Shown piece after piece: positions 11,071 through 23,528 of a stretch of DNA of 64,000 nt (positions are counted from its first letter, which is position 1; every line of letters begins with the position of its first letter). This DNA is from Scatophagus argus. Lineage: Eukaryota > Chordata > Actinopteri > Scatophagidae. The position numbers and the translations under genes were made by a program. The stretch covers positions 3,983,408 through 4,047,407 of the forward strand of contig NC_058513.1 of NCBI RefSeq assembly GCF_020382885.2, in the 5' to 3' direction. The notes beneath the pieces were generated by a model that was given only the letters and a program-made list of their open reading frames with translations, was not told the DNA's origin and ran no database searches.

Positions 11071-13700
11071 ATGATGGGAGCTGTTTGGGTGTTGATTATC
11101 TTTGTGCTGACTGTTTGGCCTGCCACAGGTTTTTATATTTATTCTATTTCAAGCCAGTGTTTTAAGAAATTTGCATTGGAGTATAGCAAATGTAAGACTA
11201 AGGTTATGTGACTTCAGTCTTTTGCTTTGGCATATCTTTTGAGGATTTCTTAATTTGTCAAATATCATTATTAGCAGTAACAATTCTGTGACATGTTGTG
11301 CCATCAAACAGCACATACATTTAATTAACAGCAAGTGCACTGTCCATAGGCTCCTGTTTGCCTGTTGGTGGGACAAATGATCTGGGACTCAAGAGGTTAA
11401 TGACAGGTAAGCACACTTGTGCCAAAATTCTTTCACAGCCACTTTCTGACATTAACTTAATTTTCTTTGTACTACAGATCTATCTCCCAATGAACTCTCC
11501 ATAAAGAAAGCCCTTGCACTTCTCCAGTCAATGGAGACGATGTTGGAGAGACATGCTAAGGAAGGTGAGCATGTTCTGTGAAACCCTAGTGGCAAAATGC
11601 AAGTTTCTATAGTCTTTGTCTAAGCCTCAAATTAGTTGAAGTTTTCAGTTTAATGCTTTTGCCAGGTGTTCAATACTGGGACCCCAGTAGAATGTCCAAT
11701 TGTATTAAAATCAACTAAAGTCTAAAGTGTTCTGAAACAATACAAGCTCTTTCTTCAAAATTAAGTTTTTAGTAATCATTTAGTTCTTACAGCTGTATGT
11801 CTAGAGAACATCAATTTCTTTCCCTGAATTGTTCAACCACCTCTTTTCAGTACAATTGGAAACCAATGAAGTCGAAGCTGAGGCGTCAGTTGGCCGCCCG
11901 AAACTTGTACAACAGCCCCCCAACAAACCAAAAGGATCCAACGGCAATGTGACGGCCAGCGACGAACACACGGCGGGCGGCAACCAGACGACGGCCAGCG
12001 ACAAGGAGACGGCGGGCGGCAACCAGACGACGGCCAGCGACGAATACACGGCGGGCGGCAACCAGACGACGGCCAGCGACGAGAGGGCGGGCGGCAACCA
12101 GACGACGGCCAGCGACGAATACACGGCGGGCGGCAACCAGACGACGGCCAGCGACAAGGAGACGGCGGGCGGCAACCAGACGACGGCCAGCGACGAATAC
12201 ACGGCGGGCGGCAACCAGACGACGGCCAGCGACGAATACACGGCGGGCGGCAACCAGACGACGGCCAGCGACAAGGAGACGGCGGGCGGCAACCAGACGA
12301 CGGCCAGCGACGAGAGGGCGGGCGGCAACCAGACGACGGCCAGCGACGAATACACGGCGGGCGGCAACCAGACGACGGCCAGCGACGAGAGGGCGGGCGG
12401 CAACCAGACGACGGCCAGCGACAAGGAGACGGCGGGCGGCAACCAGACGACGGCCAGCGACGAATACACGGCGGGCGGCAACCAGACGACGGCCAGCGAC
12501 GAATACACGGCGGGCGGCAACCAGACGACGGCCAGCGACGAATACACGGCGGGCGGCAACCAGACGACGGCCAGCGACGAATACACGGCGGGCGGCAACC
12601 AGACGATGGCCAGCGACAAGGAGACGGCGGGCGGCAACCAGACGACGGCCAGCGACGAATACACGGCGGGCGGCAACCAGACGACGGCCAGCGACGAATA
12701 CACGGCGGGCGGCAACCAGACGACGGCCAGCGACGAGAGGGCGGGCGGCAACCAGACGACGGCCAGCGACGAATACACGGCGGGCGGCAACCAGACGACG
12801 GCCAGCGACGAATACACGGCGGGCGGCAACCAGACGACGGCCAGCGACAAGGAGACGGCGGGCGGCAACCAGACGACGGCCAGCGACGAATACACGGCGG
12901 GCGGCAACCAGACGACGGCCAGCGACGAATACACGGCGGGCGGCAACCAGACGACGGCCAGCGACGAACACACGGCGGGCGGCAACCACATGGTGGGGAG
13001 CAACCTGAGAACTGCCAACGACAGGGAGACGGCGAGGGGCAGCCACATGGTGAGGAGCAACCAGACGACGGCCAGCGACAAGGAGACTGCGAGCGGCAAC
13101 CAGACGACGGCCAGCGACGAACACACGGCAGGCGGCAGCCACATGGTGGGGAGCAACCTGAGGACTGCCAACGACAGGGAGACGGCGGGCGGCAACCACA
13201 TGGTGGGGAGCAACCTGAGGACTGCCAACGACAGGGAGACGGCGGGCGGCAACCACATGGTGGGGAGCAACCTGAGGACTGCCAACGACAGGGAGACGGC
13301 GGGCGGCAACCACATGGTGGGGAGCAACCTGAGGACTGCCAACGACAGGGAGACGGCGGGCGGCAACCACATGGTGGGGAGCAACCTGAGGACTGCCAAC
13401 GACAGGGAGACTGCGGGGGGCAACCACATGGTGGGGAGCAACCTGAGGACTGCCAACGACAGGGAGACGGCAGGCGGCAACCACATGGTGGGGAGCAACC
13501 TGAGGACTGCCAACGACAGGGAGACTGCGGGGGGCAACCACATGGTGGGGAGCAACCTGAGGACTGCCAACGACAGGGAGACGGCAGGCGGCAACCACAT
13601 GGTGGGGAGCAACCTGAGGACTGCCAACGACAGGGAGACGGCGGACGGCAACCACATGGTGGGGAGCAACCTGAGGACGGCCAGCGACAAGGAGATGTGA
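11071..13700 (+). CDS. Secreted protein with long coding minisatellites (unknown family)
   Basis: Not recognised. Four exons, 11071-11128, 11350-11406, 11478-11564 and 11851-13700, all joined in phase 1 with GT/AG borders, give 683 aa. Exon 1 is a signal peptide (MMGAVWVLIIFVLTVWPATG). Exons 2-3 encode a short segment with one Cys and a predicted helix (SIKKALALLQSMETMLE). Exon 4 begins with a Pro/Lys linker, then about 26 tandem units of 12-13 residues of the form GGNQTTASDEYTA, with EYTA, KETA, ERA and EHTA endings. Next come about ten 19-residue units (GGNHMVGSNLRTANDRETA), and the protein ends in KEM. Every unit of the first array carries an NQT sequon plus Thr/Ser, so the protein should be heavily N-glycosylated and possibly O-glycosylated, mucin-like. 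The second array lacks N-X-S/T. No membrane segment or GPI signal is visible. Unit number is likely to vary between individuals. Confidence 0.75.
11946..12984 (+). repeat. Coding minisatellite 1 (36/39-bp units)
   Basis: About 26 near-identical tandem units, 39 bp (EYTA, KETA, EHTA types) or 36 bp (ERA type), all multiples of three. Units are almost identical outside the variable 3-5 codons, which suggests recent homogenisation. One unit differs by ACG to ATG (QTM). The array is strongly GC-rich compared with the AT-rich flanks. Confidence 0.95.
12985..13682 (+). repeat. Coding minisatellite 2 (57-bp units)
   Basis: One isolated 57-bp-type unit at about 12985, two hybrid units carrying NQTTASD motifs (about 13042-13136), then about ten tandem 57-bp units. 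The 57-bp unit looks like the 39-bp unit (SN-LRTANDRETA against GN-QTTASDKETA) preceded by an extra 18 bp coding HMVG-like residues. It therefore probably arose from array 1. Confidence 0.9.
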
Positions 13701-13836
13701 TGGCCAGTTGCATGTGCAAGTCCATCAGCAAGCCAGAGGGTGGTGTCAGCAGCTGTGAATGAAGACTTGTTGCTTGAACCATGCAAAGGTTATTTGCAAA
13801 ATGTTTCTGCATGTACTTTCCCCCTCCTCTGCTTTA

Positions 13837-13842
13837 AATAAA
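13837..13842 (+). terminator. Polyadenylation signal of the minisatellite gene
   Basis: AATAAA 137 bp after the stop codon, before a long T run (about 13869-13897). Confidence 0.6.
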
Positions 13843-13865
13843 TTGCTTAAATGGATGTTTCTCTT

Positions 13866-13898
<33 letters not shown>

Positions 13899-14527
13899 GC
13901 CCCTCCTTCCAGAGATTACTTGTATGTAACTTGTTTTTTCTTGCATTATACCAGTTTAACACTGAACACTTAGAATGTATTTTTAAAATGAAATCTTGCA
14001 GGCATTTTAAGTAGAGCCAAATACCCAGTAGCATATAATTCCACTCAATATATTAAGAATTATACTGGCCTGACTTGTCTAAGCAGGCTATCCCCCACTT
14101 TCTGTCATGTGTCAACCTAATGGGTATTAATGAGTCTTAATATCAACACAATTTATGTACACTCTAGAGTGAAATGCACCATGTAGGACAATGTCAGCAA
14201 ATGCAACAACTGGAAAGGCTGCTCCAGGACAGAAATAAAATGATGCATTTTATTTTGTATTGGACACAACCTAAAATAGACAGGCTAATTTACATTATAT
14301 GGATATAAAAAATTGGTCTGTACTCTAATATAGTAATTTAAATTTCTGCATTTCAAGTAGAGAACTACCCTACAATCTCAATGTGTACTGTGCAGTATGA
14401 AATAAGTCCATTTTAAGTGCTATATAATGCAATTCCTCTTCTGCATCCATGGTGTTCAATCACTGATGTCCCCACTGTTATGTCAACTACTGTTCTCCAT
14501 GTTTCCTTGTGAGTAGTTTGTCTTCCC
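13843..14527. other. Convergent intergenic region, minisatellite gene and fdxr 3' ends
   Basis: No coding exon is visible. A long homopolymer T run occupies about 13869-13897. On the minus strand an AATAAA at 14248-14253 is a plausible polyadenylation signal for fdxr, about 280 bp past its stop. Confidence 0.5.
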
Positions 14528-17500
14528 TCACTTGCGAGCCACTTGCAGCATTTCCTCCACACTCAGTAGTTTTTCTCTGGGTTTTCCGATGGCTTCACCC
14601 CTACTCATCTCCACACTGTCAATCTTCTCCCAGTCTGAGAAAATCACTGCTTTCACTCCTACAGACAAAAAACATTTGGTTGTAGCTTAATATATATGTT
14701 TTAGAATAACAAACACCTTGTGGCTAAATCAATAACATGCATTTAACAAAATTGTGGCTGAGACACGCAACATTTCCATTTCCTTTAGGGAACATTTCCA
14801 TTTCCTTTAGGGAAATGTGTGTGCATGTGTGTATCATATACAGAAACAGTGATGACACTCACTGTAGTAGCATCACAAGTATGAGAAATTATCAGGAAGT
14901 TCGCAATAAGATGCTAGAAAAGTCATATATTTTTATCTTTAAGTCAGTCTGATGTGTCAGAGACATGCAACATTAACCTTGTGAATAGATAGATAGACAG
15001 ATAGATACTGTATTGATCCCGAGGGAAATTCAAGTATAAGAAGGCACATGCCAATTACAGAGAGTGATGGTGTCATGTAGTTATTTGTCATTCCCAACAA
15101 GAAAACTTGAGAGTCATTTCTAATAGCCTGGACCACCTGTTCAGTTTTTTCTCATTTTAATGTAAGTCTAATGATTATACTGTATATTTTGGTGCTCATA
15201 GTTACTTAAAACTGGAACGGATTAATTGTTGAGTATGGTTAGCTTATTTATAGTCCAGCTGACAAACACCTGTATTATGACATAAATAAATAACAATAAA
15301 TAAATAACAGGGGTTAAATTTTAACTGCTGTCTGCCTATGTGATTACTCACACCATTTTATTGTGTGTTTTTGTCTGGTTTGGCAGTGAACACAAGCACA
15401 TTTTTGTCTCTGTAACAACAAGTTATAGCATGTTCTCAGACTGACAATGGAACATGTCAGTCTGAGTAACAGGGTGAGTCAAAGGTGCCCTGTGGAGTTT
15501 TCTTGTAAACAAAGTTGTTGTTTTCTTTTTTAAATATATCCAGTAAGTAAATCGGGGTTGTCCCTGAAATCTAACAAATCTATTCAGGGCACTTCTTTCC
15601 TATAAAAACATTTGCAAGGCTTACTTTTTGATTTTTTTTTTTTTTTTGGAATGCTACAGTCCTAATTCACTGTCTTCGACCTGTGAATTGCTGCATTTCC
15701 GGGCACATTACTGCCACCTGCTGTTCAATGGACTAACATGAAACCATTGACAAAAACGTGTATTATGTACCCATGTGCGTGTAAGTGTGTCCTTAGGCAT
15801 GTTTTTGAGACATGCCTAATAGCTATCCATTCAGGAAAAAAAAACACACCTTCATAAGTCTACTAACCCCTCCACAAGTGCCAAAACAATGATGCAACAG
15901 ACAAAAGCAGGGGCCACAGAGGTCCGCCAGATAATGACCCACCCATACAATTATGGAACGGTAGGAATGAAAGAGAAAGTCAGCTGCTCGATATATCCTG
16001 AGTAGTGTGCTCACAGCTCAGATAACAGGGGTTGAACCCTGCTGAGCGTGATGACACCAGCAAAGGGACAGTATAGTACCTCTCTTTTCCAGCAGACTAC
16101 TGATGCTTTGTGAACCAGGCTTGGCAGCAGATAAATCCAACGTTCCTGAGTTCATGTCCTCCAGCAAGGATCGTGCTGTGTCGAAACTATTGTTCATAGT
16201 GGTGGCTATCACACCTGTTGGACCTGTTTTCAGCCAGCCACTACAATAAAGACCTGGAAATAAAGATGGTTTCACCACATTTTTTGAGTGACAGATTTTA
16301 TCTTGCTAAGTGTTGTTGTTCTTTATGGCATTTAATGAGTACCTGCAGCTTGTTGAATACGGCCCATGCTGTTTGGGACGATGGCTTTGTGGGAGTCAAA
16401 TGGCACTGATGGATCGATGGGGAGGCTCCTGTAGCCGATACTGCTAATGACCAGGCCACAGGTCACATCCTCCACTTCTCCAGTGAGCACTGCACGGGCT
16501 CCCTCACCTGAACCCTGGACACATAGAGGTAACCGCCTTTTAACCAGGCCAATGTACAAAGCAGTTGTGTATGGCTACATAAAGAACATCTTGAGTTTTA
16601 AAATCCAAATCTTGTTTACCTCCAGCCTGTTGACTGCAAGTCGGATGCCAGCTGTTCTGTTGTTGTCAGGGTTGGCCAGGATTTCAACGGGGCTCCGGAA
16701 GAATCGAAAGGCCCAGATGCGGGAGGCTTTGTTTCGTCTCTCCTGCTCTTTTTCTTCAGGGATGTCCAGGGCTGTCTTCAACAGTAGCTCTGTCAGACGC
16801 TTCCTGGGCCTTGGCAAATCTGACACAAGCACAGATACTTATGCTTAAAATGATGGTTGACTGGTTTTGAGATCATTTCCGATAACAAATGTTTTCTTTA
16901 CACTGAAAGTGATGAGCATCAATCATTATGCTGAATCACTGTATTTGTGTCTACATTTGGTGGATTTTCTCACATCCATTAAGGCCAGTCTGATATCAAT
17001 ATTGGGGAGTTTTTCAAAAAATCTTTTATTGACAGGATTTAGAAAAAAATAAAATAAACACATAACATAAACAATCAATCTTGATATGGATCGTCATGTA
17101 TGTAGACTATAAATGCATGCAATCCAATTTAGTAAACATGGAAAAAGTGTGTAGGTGTGTGTGTGAAAGTGTGTGCAGACACCAACAACAATTATCACAA
17201 ACACACACACACACAAGTACCTACAAACCCACACTGCTGACTACTGAAAGTATCAAAAGCCTCAATGCTTTGTAATGAAACCAGCAATCTTTTTCTGGTA
17301 AAAATATTTTTGGTGCTCTACATTAGAATTAGAACTGTTACAGTGCCACATATAGAGTAACCATTAACTGCTGCTAACTGAATTCTCTCTATAAGTCCAC
17401 GACTGCATCTGCTGTTAGCTCTTTAGCTGCGGGAAAGCGAAAGTGAACCAACCTGGTCAACCTCACAGCGAACGCAGTCTTGAATAAGTTAATAAGTTTC

Positions 17501-20500
17501 AATAAGTTGAATAAGAATAAGTTTCCCCTCTTGACATTTTGTGTGTTTATACATTGGACTAAATAAGCTAAGAGAGCATGTGGTATGTAAAAAACTCACA
17601 GGATGGGCTGGAGCCAGTGGGTTAGGATGCTAACTTCAGCTGATATAACTGACACAAAAAAATAAAAGACTTTGTGCAAAGTCCAAACTGTTATTTACTC
17701 ACATTCTGCTGTTAATTTTAGTTTTTTTCTTTTTAGCAATTTAAACTAAAATTCTTAGTTTACAGACTGTACCTTTAAACTCACTGGCTTTCATAAATTA
17801 GCATCTGCTTTTTGATGTGCTGCTGTAACCACAAACCAAGTCACCATGGACAGACACAAACCATCGGTCTCTAATATCCTTCACTTATTGCTTATCATGT
17901 TTAACACATATGAGGTCAAGGTCCTCATAATTAGCCATGAACAGAGGCAAGGAGACTGTTATCACTGTGAGCTGGAACTTGCCCAGCAACATCAGTCAGC
18001 CCAATGTCTTTTCAGGACGAGGACAGTTGATGGTCTTGCATAATGTTGGTGTAGTCTTAATCTGCAGTTTGTTAGCCCTGGTGAAAACCTACCGTGGATC
18101 TAACAGCTGACACCAGCTGTATTCAGTTTCAGTTCACCTCACCAAATATGGCCTGAAAGTCTCAAAAGCGTATGTTCCTGCTGTTAACCACAGAAATTAT
18201 TTTTTTTCTTTCCAATTGTCTGCTGAAGTCATACTTTCAGCAGTTATCTTACACGTTCTGCACCACTAGTTTGCTAAAAGGAAAAAGAAATAGTCTTATC
18301 CTGTGTTACATACAGTATGTTATTGTATGTAGCCTCTTGTATTGCCTTAATTCAAAAATGTAAAATGTCCTTGTTTTAAAGAACTGGGGGAATCCAGCAA
18401 AAAGAAGAAATAATAGATGGATTTATTTCATTTCTTACCTTTAATAGCCTCTGCAACACCCTCAAAATCTGCCGCTAACATCTCAGGTCTGGTGTCGGGC
18501 AGGTTCACCATTTCTCTAAGCTCCTATAGACAAGGGGAACGTAGCAGGAGTGGCTGACTGGACTAGAAGATGTCTCTCTTTCATATTTTTTCCATCGTTT
18601 TCTATTGGTTGTGGTAACATTGTACTTGCCACAGTAATTGCTGAGATATGAGATCACATTGCTATAAAGAAGTCCAGTAAAGCATGACACAGTGCTTATG
18701 TGTATTAGGTGTTAAAACACCCACACTAAACTAGTGTTTCCCGACCACAGGTAATACTACTCCATGAGATACTTCTGTAGTTAACAAGGTTAAGTATGAA
18801 GAAAGTGTGGAGTAGTTAAATTAATTTTAAAATACATGAATTATGATTTGATTAGTCCACATAAGATGATGGATGGTCATGATGCTGATCTTTAGTTACC
18901 TTAAAGCAGTGCTTCTCAATGGGGGAAATGGAAAAGAAATGGTTAGAGTTGAACTAATAGCTAAAAGCGATAGATAAATGACTAAAATAATTATCTGCGT
19001 AGTAATGTTACTCAACATAACCCTTTTAAATCATCAGAACATTTCTGAAACATGACAGGTGAGGTTGATGAAGTGCCCAGACTTGAAATATCAGTGAAAA
19101 TTTTCCAGGAAGTCATTGTGTGAAATGTTAAGGATGTTTACAATGGAAAGTTTGGGAGGAATTTTACCAACTGGTTTCTCTTTCTCTTCAAAATAATGTC
19201 TGACTAGCCTGGATATTAGACCCAACAAACTCCGGCTGCTTTCCCATATGCAATTTGTACTTTAACTATTTTTAAAAATCACTATCGGAAAAAGTTTTTG
19301 TTCTTCTCTCCAACAAACGTCCTCCACTCATGAACACACCTTGATTGTGCAGGCAACTTGTATTGGTCCTCTCCTGCCAACGATCAGCACCCTGCGGATT
19401 TGGCTCTCTGCCAGAGCCTCTACAGCAGGCTGGGTGATGTCTGTTTTCTGCAGAGCAACAGGAGAGATTTTCTCTTTCAAAATCAGATTTCTAATGAGCT
19501 GTAAAGCTGATGTTGATTTAAGGTGATACTCCGAAAGACTTCTATTATTTGTTATTTCTGATCCTGTATGCCTGAAGCTTACATTCTCACAAACCGAATC
19601 CTCCTTTTGCTATTCATATTGAAAGCATTGCATGCTACTGTAGCGTTATTAAAATGATGATAACACACAAGGCAGACACGACTTCGTCATGTACCCATGA
19701 AGATGCGGTGGCCCTTCAGATACCACCAGCACCACAGCATTAAACTTCATATACTGCAGATGATTACTTTGGAGGGACATGCAGTTTGAGACCCTCATTG
19801 AGAATTCAGTAGTTGACGTATGGTACATCAACAAATTGCAAAAAATCTTTTGCCTTTCCTCACATTCTGTACTCTCTGTGAGTCAACCAAATGTAAGCGA
19901 TCTCAACTGTGGATGAAGTTTGCTCTGTTCTTTTGTTACCACTAAACTCAGATAAAGACCCGCTTTCAAGTCAAGGCCGGTGGTAATACATAGGGTTGAG
20001 CTTTTTACAGATATGTGGTTACAGTTTCCTCCATGCAAAACTCTGTCTCACTCAGTAAAAGCTTTCAAGATTGTTTTAGGAGATAAAAAGTCTTTAACAA
20101 CACTGACTCCATCATGCTATAAACAACAACTGACTCTGCAATCTAATCTTTAAGGACAGAGCACTGAGTACTGTACTTGTTCTTCGTCTTTATCACACCT
20201 ATCACTGGCTGTCTGCATTTCTGTGTCATTTCTTTGCTTTATTGCTATATATTTTTAACGATATTCTCATGTTAAATAACCAAGGCTGTGTGCTTTTCAC
20301 CTTTAAAATGTCAATGGGAGACAGCAGGATTCTTGCTACATCCAAGGCCACATTGCCTTGACCAAGAATGACTGCTGTTTCACAGCTCAGGTCTGGTCTC
20401 AGCTGAATGGAAAAGATAAGAAAAAGAAATTTAATGATTGAGAAGCAGAAAGTAAAAAGGAAGAGAAAAAAAATGGCATATCTTAAATGTTTTTATATGG

Positions 20501-20667
20501 TCCAAAGTATACCTCTTGACAGCTGGGCAGCCCATTGTACCAGCCAACAAAGTCTTTAGCAGAGTACACACCAGCCAAGTCTTCTCCTGGCACTCCCATA
20601 CTCCTATTTCCCTCTGCCCCATAACTCTACATAAAATGTACAAAAAAACATAAGATAAAGAGGCTTA

Positions 20668-20698
<31 letters not shown>

Positions 20699-23528
20699 CA
20701 TCAGGCAACATGTATTTAAGGGTGATACTATGTTCTTACCAGTACGACTGCATGGTAGGCTTGCTGCAACTCTTCAACGCTCACATCCTTTCCCACATTC
20801 ACATTACCATAGAAGCTACAGCGTGAATGTTTGGCTGTCTGGGTGAACGTATTGATGACATTCTGACAAGAAGAAAAAACTGAATTTGTCAAAGAAAAAT
20901 ACTAAAAGAGCTTTATAGTTTCTTTAGCTGTGGTTAAACCCCAATATGTGCATCAGTCTGTTAATGGAACACCGTTAATGCAGTACTAGGCTAGGGTTAG
21001 GGTTGGGTTCTTCGGGTTCATTCCTGCCACATCACAGCTGTGCTGTCATAGTTAAACTTTAGTTGTCTAAAATTCCTCAAGCGTGCCAACGATTGTGATC
21101 TACATGCCTGCAACAGGCAAACTGTGTAATCTACTTTTCCAAAAAACTAATCACGATCAGACAGGACTAAGTAATCATACCAACTTTATGAAAACTTTGT
21201 GTAGGTCACGCCTGCAGCCTGTTGGCTAGGTGACCACCTCGAAACCTGCCGAGTTCTGCTCTTACACTGTAAATCCCCAAACAGTGTATGACAGTTATCT
21301 GTTCTCTAACTTGTCTTTTTAGGATTAGAGACCTTGACTTCAGGATGATCAGGGGCCACTCCAAACCTGACCAGGCCGAAGGGGACAGGCAACCGCTCAT
21401 AGATGTCCACCTCAACATCTTGACGGGCCTGGAAGGATGAAAAGGAGAGAGACACAGCATGTTAAATGGAATTCTTTTGATGACAGTTGTTGGACATAAA
21501 CATTGACAGAAAGACCATGGCTCTTTAGACAGAGTTACAGGATACTGCTGGTGTTGTTTTAGCTTTATTTTAGTCATGTTAGCAGTATAGCTCTGGGGAT
21601 AGCTATGCTGGGTGGTCCACTGTGACATTATGTACAGACAGCCATGGTCCCAACACGATGACCTTTCTTTATCCTGTTTTTCTGGCACCCTCACCCTTCA
21701 CATTTGTGGCTTCCAAGTAAAAACCTACAGTAAAATGCTTCCGCAAATATCAGAAGGATTGAAATGAAATTACAGTCACACATTCCTCAGGATAAATGTT
21801 GGTTTCCTCTAGTGCCAACATCAGGCCAACCAATATTTTGGTTTATTTAATTGGAAAACAAAAAAACATTTTCTTTTTCATCTTTTTACTTCTTCTTCCT
21901 TAGCTGTGTTTTGTGTGCAGTGCTAATTAGCAAATATTGGCATGATAACACACAAAATGAAGAAGGTGAACACAGCAAAACACTAGATCTACTAAACATC
22001 AGCATGTTAGCACTGTCTGTGTTAGCACTGGGTTGACCCAACCGGTCAAGGCAGATAACCACCCATCTTGAGCTGGGGTCTGCTCCGAGGTTTCTTCCTT
22101 CTAAAAGGCAGTTTTTCCTCGCCACTGTCGCCAAGTGCTTGCTCAAGGGTGAATGTTGGGTTCTGTATATTACAATTTAATTAAAGAGTTTGGTCTAGAC
22201 CTGATCTAATTGGAAAGTGATAACCTTTATTGTGAATTGGCGCTATATAAATAAACTGAACTGAACTGAATTGAATTGAACTATGAATGTTAGCATTTAG
22301 CTCAAAACAATACTGTGTCCAAGCACAGCCTCAAAGAGACATGAGCGTGGCTGTTGCCTTGTTTCAAACAAAACACGACCTGTGACGGTGACGCATGGCA
22401 GAGTGTGTTAATGCACTCACCCCATGAGTGCACTAACCCCATGTACAGAAGAAGATGCGGTCTTCAGCCTGTCTACGGTCTCCCTTGTCTCACACCCCCC
22501 ATTTCCTGTCACTCTGTCTGACTGTCCTATTCATTAAAGACATATAGTAAATGGCCAAAAATGACTATAAATGATTACTGTTTGAAGTGTAAAAATAAGA
22601 AGCCACTTTGCATCGTGTGCCTTATTTCTTTGTATTAGCTGTTTTATGTGCCCAGAATCTGTTCTTTACCCATTTGCTTTAATTTTATGCCATGATATGT
22701 TCTTTATGTATTGGAAAATGTAGGAAAAAAACTTCACAGATACATCACAGATACAATGAATATGTCTAGAGAGATAAAATAAGGTCAACATATTAAAAGA
22801 TCTCTATTAAAAAATATGCAATATTTTAGGACATCTTACACATAAAAGATTACAAGTAGTTCAAAACTAAACAGATGTGGCCCGGTGACTCAGAAATACC
22901 ACCCTCGTCTTGATAAAGTGGTCTGCAAGTTATTTCCTGTCTTACTTAGAGCAGGCCTTTGAAGTTCAAGGAAAAGCTATTGAAAAGCTATCAACTGACA
23001 TGAAAAGAAAACAAGACAGTGTGTGACAGGCGTGGCAGGGCATTTAGTCGGTTTAGTTACCAATTTGTTTAAGGTGGGACTGTTGGCTAAATTGTTTAAG
23101 CTACATGCAGTCAGTATTTTGTGCTAAAACTTAACTGGAAATATACTAAAAAAATAAACACCAGCAGGAACATTTTCTTTATAGGTCAAGATGGAAAATC
23201 TATCTAACTATCTGCCTTTAATCTTAAATATCACTTAAAACAAATAATGAAGAAAGAAATGCACAGTGTATTGCCACTGTTATACACTGTGAGGGTTTAC
23301 AAACATAATAATGACTGCACTGTATATTTGAAAAGAAGACTACACAGGTCTTTAGAGTCCAAAGAAGCTAAAAATAAAATCTAACTCAGTTATTTTATTT
23401 TTTAAAATATCACATGCACTAAGACAATCATTTGCCTTTTGTGTCAACAACACTGGCAGGAGAGGAAATACCTTAATCAAATGCTGCGCCGTGTAGAAAC
23501 CTGCTGGACCGCTGCCAACGATACACAC
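14528..23528 (-). CDS. fdxr: Mitochondrial NADPH:adrenodoxin (ferredoxin) reductase, 5' end unresolved
   Basis: Eleven coding exons on the minus strand: 23472-23528, 21333-21428, 20740-20862, 20513-20626, 20301-20402, 19340-19447, 18439-18523, 16620-16819, 16343-16514, 16080-16253, 14528-14658. They join in phase to 453 codons plus stop. The first has the FAD dinucleotide-binding motif ([15 protein letters not shown]). Later blocks are [35 protein letters not shown] (NADP site), the VGRRGP motif, RFFRSP, SSIGYRS, and [19 protein letters not shown]. The enzyme passes electrons from NADPH to ferredoxin in the mitochondrial matrix, for steroid and Fe-S cluster synthesis. The exon with the mitochondrial presequence should lie upstream of 23528; I did not find one with the right phase. 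A short ATG frame with a good donor near 24047-24066 does not join in frame. Confidence 0.92.
14776..14819. repeat. 22-bp direct tandem duplication
   Basis: AACATTTCCATTTCCTTTAGGG occurs twice back to back in fdxr's last intron. It is a small local duplication without apparent function. Confidence 0.7.
14984..15035 (-). mobile_element. 3' tail of a LINE with GATA microsatellite
   Basis: On the minus strand, GAATTTCCCTCGGGATCAATACAGT runs into (ATCT)n. This is the typical tail of a teleost RTE-like (Rex3-type) retroposon. Only the tail is present. Confidence 0.55.
20666..20698. repeat. (AC)n microsatellite
   Basis: Pure CA/AC dinucleotide run within an fdxr intron. Confidence 0.9.
22022..22282 (+). 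mobile_element. LINE-type 3' end with TGAA-rich tail
   Basis: The sequence with TGACCCAACCGGTCAAGGCA, GGCAGTTTTTCCTCGCCACT and TTGGCGCTATATAAATAAA, ending in (TGAACTGAAT)-like tandem repeats, is a very common teleost retroposon 3' end. It is probably L2/Maui-like, though the family is from memory. It lies in fdxr intron 2 on the plus strand and is 5'-truncated and non-coding. Confidence 0.65.

Noticed and set aside
11801-13812. Three very long minus-strand open frames (589-661 codons) over the minisatellite
   Set aside because: They are shadows of a repeat whose unit is a multiple of three. They have low-complexity translations, no signal peptide, no splice support, and the plus-strand gene explains the array.
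16447-16848. 133-codon plus-strand frame
   Set aside because: It lies antisense to two fdxr exons with clear family motifs, so it is a shadow frame.
20993-21010. TAGGGTTAGGGTT telomere-like motif
   Set aside because: Only about two imperfect units, well within chance for an AT-rich intron.
21206-21694. 162-codon minus-strand frame
   Set aside because: It runs through fdxr exon 21333-21428 in the wrong register and into flanking introns. No family resemblance.
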